A stretch of DNA of 64,000 nt from positions 248,001 through 312,000 of the forward strand of contig JAQJVL010000290.1 in assembly GCA_035578905.1 (NCBI GenBank), written 5' to 3'. Source of the stretch: Stictocephala bisonia (Eukaryota; Arthropoda; Insecta; Hemiptera; Membracidae). The number at the start of each line of letters is the position of its first letter. The first letter of the stretch is position 1. This document shows, piece by piece, positions 25,016 to 40,004 of the stretch. The translations under genes were made by a program, and so were the position numbers. The notes under the pieces were generated by a model, which was given only the letters and a program-made list of their open reading frames with translations, was not told where the DNA came from and searched no databases.

Positions 25016-26980
25016 GCTGTATACATATAAATATTTAGAAGGTATCATATTTAGAAAAGATTTACAAAACCTTCACATGACGATAACATTTATAAGGCAT
25101 TTCTCACTAAATCTTCTTTAGGGTCTACTATTTTATATTCAATTTTTATTTTTGCCTTGTTATAAAAAATGTAAATATTCAACTAAAGAATCCACCGTAT
25201 TTTTATCATAATAGTGTTCTGTACAAACTATATTTAGTTTTTTAGAATGCCATTATCACAGTGATATTTGAAGGTTTAATTTATTACATTGTACTATAGG
25301 AATTTCAAGAAGAAGTTTGGACATTTATTTTGTGAAATATCTAAAAATATTTGAACTTTTTTACTCAATTATTTTTGTTTGGTTTTGGCTTATAATGTAA
25401 TAAAATACTACTTTATAATTATAAAAAAATACCAATAATTACATAAAAATGTTAAATCTATCTGTAATATAGAAGTGCACGCATATGAAATGTTTATATA
25501 CTTTTTATTATACTCTGTTGGCCTGAAGAATTTTAAACGTTTTATCTGGCAGTTTAAATTGAACAAATTTTACCCAAACAAAGCTCAAATGTATTCTAGT
25601 AGTCATGTCTAATTTTAAGATCGATAAAAAAATTTAGTTTTTTTAATTAAGTGTACTGTTTTTATTTTAACATCAAATACCTAGCTAGTTGATAACGTTT
25701 ACTAAAATATCAACATTTTTCACGTATATAAATGAATTCACAATTGTACCAACATTATTTCCTTAATTTAAGGTTTCAGAACTAGAAATATACGATATTT
25801 TTACTAATAAATCTGATACATAAAAATAAATAAACATTTAGTATCTTAACATCAGACGAACAGAAAAGTCACCTAGAAGATATTACGGGATACCGTCAAC
25901 TAAATATAGCTAAATTGTATTGTCAGCAATTATAATTGAACAATAATGAATTGCATCTTTCTAAAAGGAATCTATCATTAATTTTAAATCAGTAATATTT
26001 CTCACTTATAGTTCTAGCCTAAGCATGTATAAAAAATGTATTTAAACATAATGGCCTTCATTGTACTATTCTGATACTAATATTGTACATCTGTGAAACT
26101 AAGTAAACAGTGAAAATATGATAATACTAATTACTCTATTATTTAATAAAAATTTTTATGACTTTTAAAGAGTAAAAAATGTTTTATGTTAGTAATCTTG
26201 AAATAGCAACTTTCCTGTTATGAAAATTAGGGTGCATCGGTTTTAAAGGCAAACTGCAGTTAATTTTTTAGCATTTGTTTTGGAAGGCTTGTGTAGAAAA
26301 CTCGTCAACATATTAAAAGTAAACAATCATCAAAGATACTTCAGAACCAGCCTAACCAGACTTAATTCAGTCATCTATTATATATTTTTGTCTCGTTTCT
26401 AAACTGAGTACAATTAATATTAAAATCAAACATTCTTTATTCTTATTGACTATTTAAACTAACCAAATAGGTGACGAATTCTCTATGAAAGCGAAGATAG
26501 AATTTTATTACACTTGCATTATTGCACTTTACAATCATTATTAAAATTGATTGTTATTCAAAGAGTACCACAACATATATAGGCCTACGTATATGTTTTT
26601 AACTCTGCTTAAGCGTAAAATGAGATTTCAGGAATCTAATAAGGAAGACGAAAATTAACTTTATTTCACAAGAACAATTTACAGTACACTATACCTATAT
26701 GGCATAAAAAAGATGCAATAATCAAGTTGTTGTAACATATAAAAAAATACTTAACAGTAAATTAGACCAAATAACTAAAATTTAATATGGCACTGGGAAA
26801 TGACTTGCATGGCGGAAGCCTATGCGCAGGTATTTTACGGCCTAGCGCTTTTATCAAATTAACTCACTTTCAGTAATATGTTTTTTTTCTATCCTTGCCT
26901 GCCTTGCCTGTAATACATAAGGCATTACGACTATGCTGTTAGTTAGCACTTCTAAACCTGACTTCTCTCTCTTCTTATTG
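25016..26980. other. AT-rich non-coding stretch
   Basis: Nothing recognised. Confidence 0.5.
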
Positions 26981-27222
26981 TTTTTGTAGACATGTCCAAG
27001 TGTTATATAGGACACCGTATATTATGAATACGGGTGCTACTTTAATCTATATAATGCCCGTAATATAGTAATAACCCATCAACAGTTGTTCTTACCGATG
27101 GTTTTTGTAGATATGTCCAAAGGGTATCGAACACTGTATATTATGAATACGGGTGCTACTTTAATCTATGTAAAGCCCGTAACATAGTAATAATCCACCA
27201 ACAGTTGTTCTTACCAATGGTT
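26981..27222. repeat. 121-bp tandem duplication
   Basis: Two adjacent 121-bp units (from 26981 and 27102) share ATTATGAATACGGGTGCTAC and CAACAGTTGTTCTTACC with a few substitutions. Confidence 0.85.
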
Positions 27223-27436
27223 TTTAAATCTTAGGAAACAGTAAATCTTGAACCAGCCAACAGTAGCTCAAGTAGTGGGGACCCTATACGTACATTGGTA
27301 TTCTATTCTAATAATATTCCAAGTAGGCCCTAAGTTCCACACTCACTTCTTCTAGCAACTAACCAATTTTCCATATTGAATATATTCGACTATCTTAATT
27401 ATAATTATTCAAATTAAAATTCTGATATTAGTCAAC

Positions 27437-28020
27437 ACCACTGAACGTGTAAGGGTGGGGGAGGGCCAACACCACTGAACGTGTATGGGAGGGTACAATA
27501 CCACTGTACGTCTATGGGAGGGTGGGTGGGTACAATACCACTGTACGTCTATGGGAGGGTGGGTGAGCCAACACCACTGAACGTGTATGAGAGGGCGGGG
27601 TGGCCAACACCACTGAACGTGTATGGGAGGGTGGGGTGGGCCAACACCACTGAACGTGTATGGGAGGGTGGGTGGGCCAACACCAGTGAACGTGTATAGG
27701 AAGGTGGGTGGGCCAACACCACTGAACGTGTATGGGAGGGCGGGATGGGCCAATACCACTGTACGTCTATGGGAGGTTGGGTGGGCCAACACCACTGAAC
27801 GTGTATGGGAGGGTGGGTGGGCCAATACCACTGAACGTGTATGAGAGGGCGGGGTGGGCCAACACCACTGAACGTGTATGGGAGGGCGGGGTGGGCCAAC
27901 ACCACTGAACGTGTATGGGAGGGCGGGGTGAGCCAACACCACTGAACATGTATGGGAGGGTGGGTTGGCCAATACCATTGAACGTGTATGGGAGGGTGAG
28001 GTGGCCAATACCACTGAACG
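27437..28020. repeat. 36-37 bp G-rich minisatellite
   Basis: About 16 units of CCAACACCACTGAACGTGTA plus TGGGAGGGTGGGTGGG. Most units contain four close G-triplets with one-base loops, a strong G-quadruplex motif on the plus strand. Reading frames over it are composition artefacts. Related arrays lie at 44.76 kb (+) and 47.31 kb (opposite strand). Confidence 0.95.
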
Positions 28021-30090
28021 AATCTTTTGAAAGTCTTTTATTTAGAAAAAATAAAATTTGTGGGGAGTCTTCTTATGAGTGAGTCGATGAACAAATCTAT
28101 ATGGAGATATGTGTACCTAAAGTGGCTAATTTAGCCTTTCTACTTTCACCTTGTACCTTATATGAAAAAAAAGTTTTTTTGAAAAGACAATCAATATTGA
28201 CTCATATAGATAATGCTCTTATGTAGATCGCTGGTTCAAAATAGCGGTACCAAGATAGAAAAATTAGAAAAAGAGTAGTCTGACATTAGCTTTTCGCTTC
28301 TTATAGATGTGTTTTCATTGGTATAACACCGCGATGGCCTATATAGCCCGCCGGTGTATTGTTATGACCACCCTGAAGAGGGAAACCAAATCTGACCATC
28401 TATATGGTGATTCTTTAGAGGGAGATCGGTGATTGCTTGTATTATCCGGTACGCGTTAAATGGACGAAAGTGTATTTGTGAAGTTTTCTTAGAGAACTTT
28501 ATACTGACCTAACCTATTCTCACTTTCCATGGCTCCACCAATAATCCAAGAATTGGTTTGTATTATAGTAAGGTGAGAAGTATGTTTTGTTTTGCAATAA
28601 ATAATGGAACTTCTCAAAAGAATCAAATTAAATCGTTTAATTGAATGTTAAATCTAAGAAAGTAATAGTTCCAACCTTTACAGTACAGTGTTATTTTAAT
28701 ACTCTTGTTGTGTAGTTGTACAATTTTATTTTTTTAAATAATGTACTAAATATTCTCCACACATTTACTAGGCTTTGATTTTTTATTTTTTAAAATTTTA
28801 TTTATTTATTCAAAAAAAAACATATTTTAGCTATCTTAAAGAGCTTTTTTGTAAAATTGTTATCAACTAGCTGTCTTTGGGCATATTTAAAATGACGTTT
28901 CTCCATCTTTAGTAACATTGTTACTAAAGAGCGATGTATGATGTAATTTTAGTAGGCCTATGTATCTGGATACAGCAATATCCACGTACCGTGACCGTTA
29001 TTGTATCACGTTGGACAACACTTACGACTAAAGAACGTGCTGTGTGTTGCCATCCGGTACAACATTGGACTGGAATTAGTATTCGTACATGTTATGAGTC
29101 AGTTTAGTGCCTAAAACTATCAAAAATAGTCTTGATTCAAAAAACTAATTAAAGTTTACTATCATAATTACTTCTATCTATTATATACTGTAAAATATTT
29201 CAACTTAAGGTTGATATTAGATAATTTTTGGTTTTTGAGTTATTTAAGATTAAATAACCTAAATAGCCGGATTTACAAATTTGTTGTTAAACGAAGAACG
29301 ATTACTTTTATAAAAAAAGAGTCTTGATGTAGTAAAGGAGTATATAAAATGTCATCTTAATACAACTTTTTGTTCTTAAGATATAAATTTTTATGTACAA
29401 AAATAAAAACAAAAACAATTATTCAACTAATCTCATGATGTTTAAGTATAATCACGTTGTTTTTGCACAATACTTGGCGGTGAAACCATCCAATCGGTCA
29501 TAAGGTATAAGAGATATGTTGAATAAATAACCGCAATTCGGGTAACAATGGTCAATAAAAGTGATAAACGGCCCTGTAAATCGCGAGAAGATCCTTCGGG
29601 AGAAAGATGAGACCAGACAAGGGCCAGAAAACATAACGGTAATCCTTGCAGAGCATCTCACATTGAGGGGGTTATCTCTCGGAATCATTGAAAACCATTC
29701 CCCGAGAATAATTCACAACTCCAGTTAAAACTCGTCATTAGTGTTTTATTACAAAACTGAACACTTTTCTTGTTTAGTTTATTACATTTAGTACAAATTG
29801 TTTTGGCATATAAAAGGTATTACTAAATTATAGGAATCGTTGTTGATGGAATGTACCATTCTCCTAAATATATGCACTATTGGTCACTTTCATTGAAAAA
29901 ATACACATTTACCTGAGTAATTTGTAATGTCAGTGGTAATGAAGTAATAATAGGTATATCTAATTATACAATAGTTATAATAATGAAGTATAATATGCCG
30001 ATTCAACATGGCCCTAAATTAATAAGGCAATTCAACTTCTTGATACTAATTGTTCTTTTATTTACACGTTCTAAATCACTCAATTACCCA
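28021..30090. other. Non-coding stretch
   Basis: No gene recognised. 28240-28560 and 29440-29720 have more balanced GC; a 78-codon minus-strand frame at 29452-29688 has no recognisable family. Confidence 0.5.
28906..28930. repeat. Perfect 11-bp-stem hairpin
   Basis: TCTTTAGTAAC pairs with GTTACTAAAGA around a 3-nt loop. Confidence 0.65.
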
Positions 30091-30092
30091 CT

Positions 30093-30250
30093 ATTAAATA
30101 TTTATGAACATAAGTTATTACTTATGTTCATAAATATTTAATAATATAACACATAAGTTATTATATTATTAAATATTTATGAACATAATATGAACACGAA
30201 CATAATAATATGAACATAAGTTATTACTTATGTTCATAAATATTTGATAA
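30093..30250. repeat. Nested AT-rich palindromes
   Basis: A perfect 23-bp stem (30093-30115 with 30120-30142, loop TATT) is followed by further direct and inverted copies of TTTATGAACATAA up to 30250. This should extrude as a cruciform readily. Confidence 0.85.
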
Positions 30251-30600
30251 TAAAGAAATACATATTACTTAAATTAATCACAAATATTTTCAATAATTCA
30301 AATTACTTATCACACTGTTCACCTAATCTCCAACATTGTTTGGCATACTGTCACTGCACTGTCATTAGACTCTCACTCACTGACTGTCACTGTTACCTCT
30401 ACTAGGGCTGACTCTGCTACTCTACAGACTATCACTCACTGATTGACTAACTGACTGACTCTTCACTATCTGTCAGGTCGACCGATGGAAGTCTTTATAT
30501 AACCCAGAGGTCTAGGCTCAAAAGATTCTGGAAGTGGCGATGGTGATCTTGGAAGGGGAATCTAAAACGTCTGGACTATAATTCAGGAAGGGCCTACAGG

Positions 30601-30609
30601 CGAATGGTC
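30601..30609 (+). repeat. Target-site duplication, left
   Basis: CGAATGGTC, identical to 31075-31083. Confidence 0.75.
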
Positions 30610-31074
30610 GTTGTCGTAACATTTCGTCCCGGTAACATTTCGTCCCGGTAACATCTCGTCCCTATTCCACGGGCGTGGGGCTAGGTGTGAACTCTCTACC
30701 TGTCTACTAGTAACATCTTGTCCCGTCACATATGCTATTGTATGTTTGACAGGTCTACAAAAACTGTTTGTAGGACCCTCATACGTTTTATACTTGTGAT
30801 TGTCTACCGCCCTCCTCTTAATCGGCAAACACTATCAATTCCTCAATTAAGTTGGCAGTCTATATAATAAAAAATTGGTTAGGTTAGGTTAGGTTAGTTT
30901 AGACCTTCGTTTACCTGAGTTGCGTTCCTCAACCCTTGTCAAACTTTCGTCGGGACGAGATGTTACTTTATTAGCTGGCTTAGTAATTTGTAAAACTGAG
31001 CGGCACGAAATGTTCATTTTTTCTAGGAAATTGGCAGTGGGACGAAATGTTACCGGGACGAAATGTTACTGAAC
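30610..31074. mobile_element. Non-autonomous DNA transposon (MITE) with 9-bp TSD
   Basis: The element is bounded by CGAATGGTC on both sides. Its ends are inverted copies of each other, each carrying two tandem TAACATTTCGTCCC motifs near the tip (GTTGTCGTAACA at the left, GTTCAGTAACA at the right, reversed). Two more inner copies (30710 forward, 30952 reverse) give a layered terminal structure. A 9-bp duplication is typical of the Mutator superfamily, which is the tentative assignment. There is no transposase. The 81-codon frame inside is not recognisable. Confidence 0.75.
30877..30897 (+). repeat. Short interstitial telomere-type repeat
   Basis: Four GGTTA units, i.e. (TTAGG)4, the insect telomere repeat, inside the MITE. 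Confidence 0.8.
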
Positions 31075-31083
31075 CGAATGGTC
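31075..31083 (+). repeat. Target-site duplication, right
   Basis: CGAATGGTC, matching 30601-30609. Confidence 0.75.
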
Positions 31084-31599
31084 TGCCATTCTAGTCCTTT
31101 CTGGAAGACCTGGATTGTCTTCAGGGGGGGGCGCAGGGAGGGGGTGCAATGACCTACTAGTAGGCGGTGCCGATGGTGATTGCCATGATCCGTAACAATA
31201 CTGATAAAAAAATAAAAAAAAAACAACATATACCAACTGATAAGAATACTTTATAATGGTCGATTAGTCAGCAAAAGTATTATTTATCAACGAAAAATCA
31301 TTTGAAAGTATTCGATGTTCAGTTAGTTACGTTTACCGCTGAATAAACGTACACTTCTTAGTCGAGGATTATCGGTTATAGGCTATGGAAGTTAAGTTTA
31401 TTACTAAATTAATCCTAACAGGAATTTTCAATCTTGTACTAAAATTATTTCTTTTACTAGTTTGATATAGCTAAATGTGTGCTAAGGGGTATGTATATAC
31501 TGTTAGCATTATTTAGGGAGCTGTCAATAATGTACAGAGAATGTATAATATGTTTCTTTTATAAAAAATTGTTGCTACTTAGCTGGCAAAAAATGTGTT
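31084..31599. other. Non-coding stretch
   Basis: A G-rich spot at about 31121-31145. Nothing else seen. Confidence 0.5.
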
Positions 31600-31990
31600 G
31601 TAAAGATTGTAGGCAAAAAGTTCTATGCTCGGTTCTCTTAATACCGATATGACGTACGAACAACGGTTGCTGTCAGCGTGGACACTACTAGAGAAGTTTG
31701 GGGTGTCCATGTTGTATGGTAGTAAGTGTACGTATGTTGTATAGTGGAGAGAACTGAGTATCAGGCTTGTCAATTACCTGAAAATTATTCCAGTATTACG
31801 TGGTTCGAATTCCAAAAAAAGCTGGTGGTTCCTTACATGCCCTGGCTATTGAGTTATTCATAAATGGTCTTTTCTGAGCATGAGAGGAGCTCGTTAGTAA
31901 CTAGACTACACAGGTCATGCTTACTCATCTTAACCTCATATACTCATTCATGTTGGTCTTAAAATACGCATAAAAATATGTTGGCGTTTC
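31600..31990 (+). mobile_element. SINE copy (GTGGTTCGAAT family)
   Basis: Best-preserved member: TATGCTCGGTTCTCTTAATA, GGACACTACTAGAGAAGTTT, ATCAGGCTTGTCAAT, TATTACGTGGTTCGAATTCC, CCTGGCTATTGAG and a 3' CTTGTCTAAGAATA. Order and spacing match 21480-21890. Confidence 0.75.
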
Positions 31991-33329
31991 TTGTCTAAGA
32001 ATAGTATTAATGTGATAAAATTAAATTGCCGTAAAAAGTGCAGACAACTGTTATACTATATATTATTATTATTATTCTATACATAGTGAATAGAGAATAT
32101 GTGAAGTGTCTGTTATTATCCTGCTGTAGTTAGTGTAAACAGGAAGTATACACTGTATATTATCATACCATATATATATATATACTTATACAAACAGAAT
32201 GTATGTACTGTCGATATTTTTATAACGCTGTATAAAATGCAACCACAATTTAATCAAACAATTAATTGCAAACAACGACTAGACTGAAGCTGCTAAATAG
32301 ATCTGAGGTAACACTGAATTATATATACAGGAATTTATATATACTTATTGGTATTGATGTATTTCAATGGAGGAACTAAACTCCTTGGACATAGTATTGG
32401 GACCATTCTTCAAATAGTAACTTTAACCAAGCTTTTTAGTAAATATTTTGATTAGAGATTTTATTTATTTTAATCTTTCTTCGGTAATAAATGAAATAAA
32501 TTATTAAGATAACATTGTAGTAATATTGCTAGATTTTATTTTAACAATATCCTTGGTGAACACTTTTGATTTTTTCCAATCTGAAATATTTTCTCGTTCG
32601 GTTCTGTTTTAATTATATGTACTATCAGAGCGTTCATTATACGTGTTGAACTACCTATAACCACGGGGTGACATATCACCAGACTTCACCTCTCAGTGAC
32701 ATACAATTTACACCCGCTAAAGTAGTAATAACGCTGGTAAACGCCAAAGGGCGCTGTTCACCCAGATCCAAAAACAATGACCGCCCATTGGTCCAGTTCT
32801 CGGCATGGTTTCGTCATGTCTGAACGGTTGTGACAAGTGGCGAATTGTGAAAGCATGGATCAATCAGGACTGAAAGGTGTTATTGGTACACGGTGTAGGG
32901 CTCCACTACCTTCGGAATAAGCGTTGACACGCTCCAATCATACACATTCACATCACACGTGAGATAGTGGGTTTTACAAAGAAAACACTTCATTATAAAG
33001 TACATTTACATATAAATCATGAACTTTCAATACCAGCTACCAATATAGAAGGAAGTGTAAATAACAATTGGAAATCAGATAAAAGCTAAACTACAAAGTA
33101 CTTGTGTCTTATTCTTTAAATATTGATCTCCCGTCACAACGCTAAGTCAAGGTTTTATAACGATTAAACACCTGCTTCTAAGATTGGTATTATATATTTA
33201 TATATATTTTTCTCGCATGAACAAATAAAATATCTTATATTGCAGTATTTTAATATTTGTAGCAGAAAGGATTTTTGAAAAATAATCTTAATTTTAACAC
33301 GTTATTAAATAAATTATGGATTATTAATA
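31991..33329. other. Non-coding stretch
   Basis: Contains (TTA)n and (TA)n runs near 32065 and 32171. 32640-32950 has balanced GC but no recognisable coding content. Confidence 0.5.
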
Positions 33330-33640
33330 TATAGGGTGTCCCAAAAGTAAAGTGCCAAACTTCGGGAAACGGTTAAATGGGTCAAAATAAAGAAAAAAAA
33401 TCAAGATTACATTATTTTTTCAAAAAAGAATTAGTTTACCAGATATCCGCCATTTTGTTTTGTTTTCACAAGCGACTTTTTATCTCTGAGTTGGTTGAAC
33501 TGATCTTTATGAAACTCGCTACGCATGCTAAGATAGATGGAGACCTATTCTAGAAAAAAATTCAACTTGTTCTAGTTTAAAATTTAAAAATAGCGAATTT
33601 TTTAAATTTTTAAACAGGAATTGCAGGAAATGGCAAAAAA
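33330..33640 (+). mobile_element. Possible transposon end (TAGGGTGTCCC start)
   Basis: TAGGGTGTCCCAAAAG followed by a mixed-composition body resembles the start of a repeat common in insect genomes. The partner end was not located, so the class is unknown. Confidence 0.3.
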
Positions 33641-33689
33641 ATAAAAAAATATACTAATAAAACGTTTTTTAAACAGTTTCAGTCCTACT

Positions 33690-33880
33690 GATACCATTGA
33701 GACTTCCACTCAATGCTTGCAATCGGCATTGATACCTGAGAAGTATGGGTGATGGCCAAGGCTTTGACTCAGTCTATAGGACAAAATGGGGTATCAGGCA
33801 TAGATAAATACCACGTGGTTCTGATTCTTCTACAACCTAAAGGTTTTTTAGTTTTTCTTTCTGTTATGCTATTTAAAAAT
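33690..33880 (+). mobile_element. Degraded SINE copy (GTGGTTCGAAT family)
   Basis: Keeps GGTATCAGGCATAGATAAAT, ACCACGTGGTTCTGATTC and ATGGCTCTTTCT in family order. Weaker than the 31.6-kb copy. Confidence 0.4.
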
Positions 33881-34333
33881 GGCTCTTTCTAGGATTCAGA
33901 TGACATGAGTAATTAAAAAAGACTACATGAACTCATATACGGCTAGCATAATCATTATCAACGCATATTTCCTCATGTATAGTTACAAACAAAAACTCAA
34001 TTACTATTACACAAATATTCTCAAAAACATAAAAATAATAATGTTATTTATTAACATGTTAGTAAATAAATTATTATGATAGCTTGCTTTAAAGGAAAAT
34101 GTATTTTCCATAATTTAATTTCGCTAGTTATGATTGGTGATATTATAATTTATTTTATATTTTTATTATATTTACATTTTGTTAATTCCCAATATTTTAT
34201 TATTGTCAATTATTCAGTTCTTAACGTTCATGAATACAATTACTATTATTATAAAATAGGTACTTAGATTGAAGATAACACGTAAAATTACGTAGATAAA
34301 GTCTCTCTCTGTAGATATTTGACCATCCCTTGC

Positions 34334-35536
<1,203 letters not shown>

Positions 35537-35566
35537 TGACAATTCTTTATTTTACCTGCCCTGATT

Positions 35567-35581
35567 TGGACCGAAGGTCCA
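35567..35581 (-). promoter_or_regulatory. LINE 3'-end stem-loop
   Basis: TGGACC-GAA-GGTCCA, about 33 nt from the element 3' end. The other LINE has AGGACC-ATTA-GGTCCT at nearly the same distance. RT recognition of a 3' stem-loop is known for several LINE clades. Confidence 0.5.
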
Positions 35582-35896
35582 CTCTTCCACCAGGACAGGG
35601 CCAAAACAATTACAAACACATTACAATGGTGAGTTGTGACTTTTTACAGTATTGTTATTTAAATCTAATTCATATATAATTTCTATATTATAACATATTA
35701 AATCAATTAAATCCTATTTATCTAATTTTAGTACTAGTGTTATTAATCCTAAACAAAGTTATTATGAAAATCTTAAACAAATACAATTTCTATATTATAT
35801 CATGTAAATTAATCAAATAAACTTGTTATAATTTTTATATACACTTTTTTTTACTAATTTAACTAATTTCTATTTTATACACGAATTGAAGGCTGT

Positions 35897-36992
<1,096 letters not shown>

Positions 36993-37404
36993 GAACACTT
37001 TCCGTTCAGATGTCATGGTTCTCAGTAATCCATTATTTAATGAAATCTAATGAAAATAAAATATAGTTATCACCATACTTTATTGCTTGGCACCAAAACA
37101 AATATCTTGTCAATACAAATTTACACATGTTATGAACATTAAAAATAACGACTCAGACTCCAAACAACTTTATCAAATCATACAATATATACATTAAACC
37201 AAGAGCCTCTACATTTTTAGGAAAATGAATCAATCTTTTAAGTATCTAATACTGTATATTAATATATTTTAAAATTTCTTCCTCATATTACCAAAAAACT
37301 GAAGACAGTGTCTTATTTTCATTTAAATAATTGCTTCACTCTTACAACGAACTTTCCCGTATTTCTTGTCGATATTTATGTAAGGAATTGCATTTTACAG
37401 TTGC

Positions 37405-38070
37405 ATGGATTGAGATGAAGCCATTAATTGACTCTTCGTCAGCACAATGAACACGGTTGACACTTGGAAGGTGAGACATGTCCTAGTTGTTAGCGACAAG
37501 GTGATGTACGAGTCATAGAACGGCGGGGAAGCACATATTGATGGTGACATGTCAATACCACGAGTTTGTTACATAGATTCAGATGAAGCCATTAACTGAC
37601 TCTCTGTCATCACAACGAACACGGTTGACACTTGGAAGGTGAGACATGTCCTAGTTGTGAGTGACAAGGAGATGTAGGAGGTCGTAGAATGGTGGGGTGG
37701 TACATATTGATTGTGACATGTCAACACCACAAGTATGTTATATATATACAGATGAAGTCATTAACTGACTCCATCATCACAACGAACACGGTTGACAATT
37801 GGAAGGTGAGACATGTCCTAGTTGTGAGTAACAAGGAGATCTATGAGGTCCTATAACGGTGGGGTGGTACATATTGATGGTGATATGTCAACACCATATG
37901 TTACATAGATACAGATGAAGTCATTAACTGAATCTCCGTTATCACAACGAACACGGTTGACACTTGGAAGGTGAGACATGTCCTAGTTGTTAGCGACAAG
38001 GAGATGTACGAGGTCATAGAACGGTGGGGAAGCACATATTGATGGCGAAATGTCACCACCACAAGTCACA
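37405..38070. repeat. About 165-bp tandem repeat, four units
   Basis: Units begin GATGAAG(C/T)CATTAA near 37414, 37582, 37751 and 37913 and share CGAACACGGTTGACA and GGTGAGACATGTCCTAG. The period is 162-169 bp, close to a nucleosome repeat. Confidence 0.85.
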
Positions 38071-39067
38071 TTGTTGTGACATCGACCTCCATCCCCTCAC
38101 CGACTCCAAGTGACAGACGGTTGTAGTGCGCTCGATTACCTGAATTGAACGTACGCTCCGAGTATCTTGTTAAGAGATGTACGTTCTTAAACATTCTAAA
38201 GTAAGACACATTCTGAATTCAGAAGAATTCTGAATTCATTCGTAGAAACATTCTGAATGCAATATAGAGGAAACATAGCAACACTTCACAACACGTTTTA
38301 TACAATTATATCTCGAAACATATTTTATAGTTTTTTTACATAGACAGTATATAATGTTAGAAAATAAGTCATGATACATGATGATAAAGTAAGGTTATTT
38401 CCTTTTTAAGGTTTTACTGGCAAATTGTCATTTATTAGCCCGCTAATGAGGAATTTCCAAAGATAATAGGTAAACCAAAATGTGACCACGTATCAAGGCC
38501 CATGTACTTTCTTTACACTGATTTGGTAGGGAATGATTAAAAAACCTGCCTGAAAACTCAATATTTAATAATCCTAAGCCTATCATTATAGAAATGAAGT
38601 ATGATGTTAATGTAATTTCCATCAAATCTTGACGTTTTTTATCAAACGATATTATAACCTAATTCGAAATATAAATTTCATCTACATTTTTAAATATGAA
38701 CAGTTGAATCTAGCTTTGTAATATAAGATCCACGGAACAACACATTTTTTTGCTAAAAATATTCTTATAATAAGAGGAGGAAGACAAATTTTCTTTTAAT
38801 TTTAAAAGGACAGTTTAAAATAAGGAATGACATTTTGAAGGAACATTTAATTAGCAAATAATAACTAATACAAGAATTGATTTGGAAATATAATAGGGAT
38901 AAGAATAAAATATTAATTCATAAAAATAAAATCACAAAGAAAAAGAGCCCTTGCTTAAATGTTCCCTTTGGGCGTATTTATTATATTAACCTTTAGTCAC
39001 TAGTAGAAAGTGTCACTTTCTACACTTTATACGCCAATTACAGTTACACAAAGTTAAAGATCGGTTC
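38071..39067. other. Non-coding stretch
   Basis: Nothing recognised. Confidence 0.5.
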
Positions 39068-39300
39068 ATTTTACTAGGCAAAGTTAAGGCTGAGAAGGCC
39101 TTTCTACACCACTTAATCTGGGGACAAAAGGCTTAAGGGTGACTTCCGAACCACAAACCAGTGACTGGGCAGCCAGGTTGAGTGCAAGGACGGGATCGTT
39201 CAGACGGTCACCCATCCAAGGGACAGCCACGCTCGATGATGCTTGATTCCATCTTGCGATTACGTCGGAACCCTCCGGTTAAGACCACTGGCCAATTTAT
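39068..39300 (-). mobile_element. 5S rRNA-derived SINE
   Basis: The minus strand contains AAGCATCATCGAGCG and then CTTGGATGGGTGACCG, matching the internal control region of 5S rRNA (AAGCAACGTCGGGC ... TTGGATGGGTGACCGCC). Downstream is the GTGGTTCGGAAGTCACCCTT core shared with the tRNA-type SINE at 24.9 kb. The 5S portion is too diverged to be a functional gene. Confidence 0.7.
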
Positions 39301-40004
39301 ACGCCAATTCCTTCATTACTCGTGAATTAAATAACATGGAAGGAAGAGTTTAACAATAAATCAATAACATTTGTATTTATGCTTTATTCAATGAGAAATA
39401 TTGGAAGTTTTAAACACTTTTTGAATGTAGACTAATACTACCATAAATTGAATAAACACTTTATAAAATGATTATATAATTCAATTGTTATCGTTTATTT
39501 ACACGTACACAATACGTTCAGCTGTACGGTGTCAAACTGGCGCTCCTAATCACAATACAACATTGTTGTAATCAGTATGTACTGTAAAAGTAAGTGAACA
39601 ATGTGTGTGCCGCTAAAACTCAAAAACCAATGTCGGTACGATCAATGAAGTTCCATGGAGTGTTAGCACTCTACTCAGTATCCATAAAATAGTCCCCGTT
39701 TTGACTGCTGTTGAATACATAAGTGCTGAAAGTATAAGTGCTGAAAGCCTTACTCTCCAGAAATTTTGAGAATATTAGAGAGTTTCCGAAAGCATTCCAC
39801 AAATTCCTGAACATTACGGAATCATGAGGAACAAATTGGACGATTGTTAAGGTTTACAAAGCAAGATCCGCCGTGCGTTTTGAACGTCAGTTTCTTGTAA
39901 GTGACGAGGGGAAGAACCGAAAAATAAGAGAACATTCCGTTATTTTCAATTCATATTGTTCAAACAACCGTAGTGTACAATATAAGTAGGTAAATAAGTA
40001 TACT
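39301..40004. other. Non-coding stretch
   Basis: Nothing recognised. Confidence 0.5.

Noticed and set aside
27409..28014. 201-codon Pro/His-rich frame
   Set aside because: Lies entirely within the G-rich minisatellite and changes frame with unit length.
39180..39300. Functional 5S rRNA gene
   Set aside because: Only the internal promoter region is conserved; ends and stems are not.
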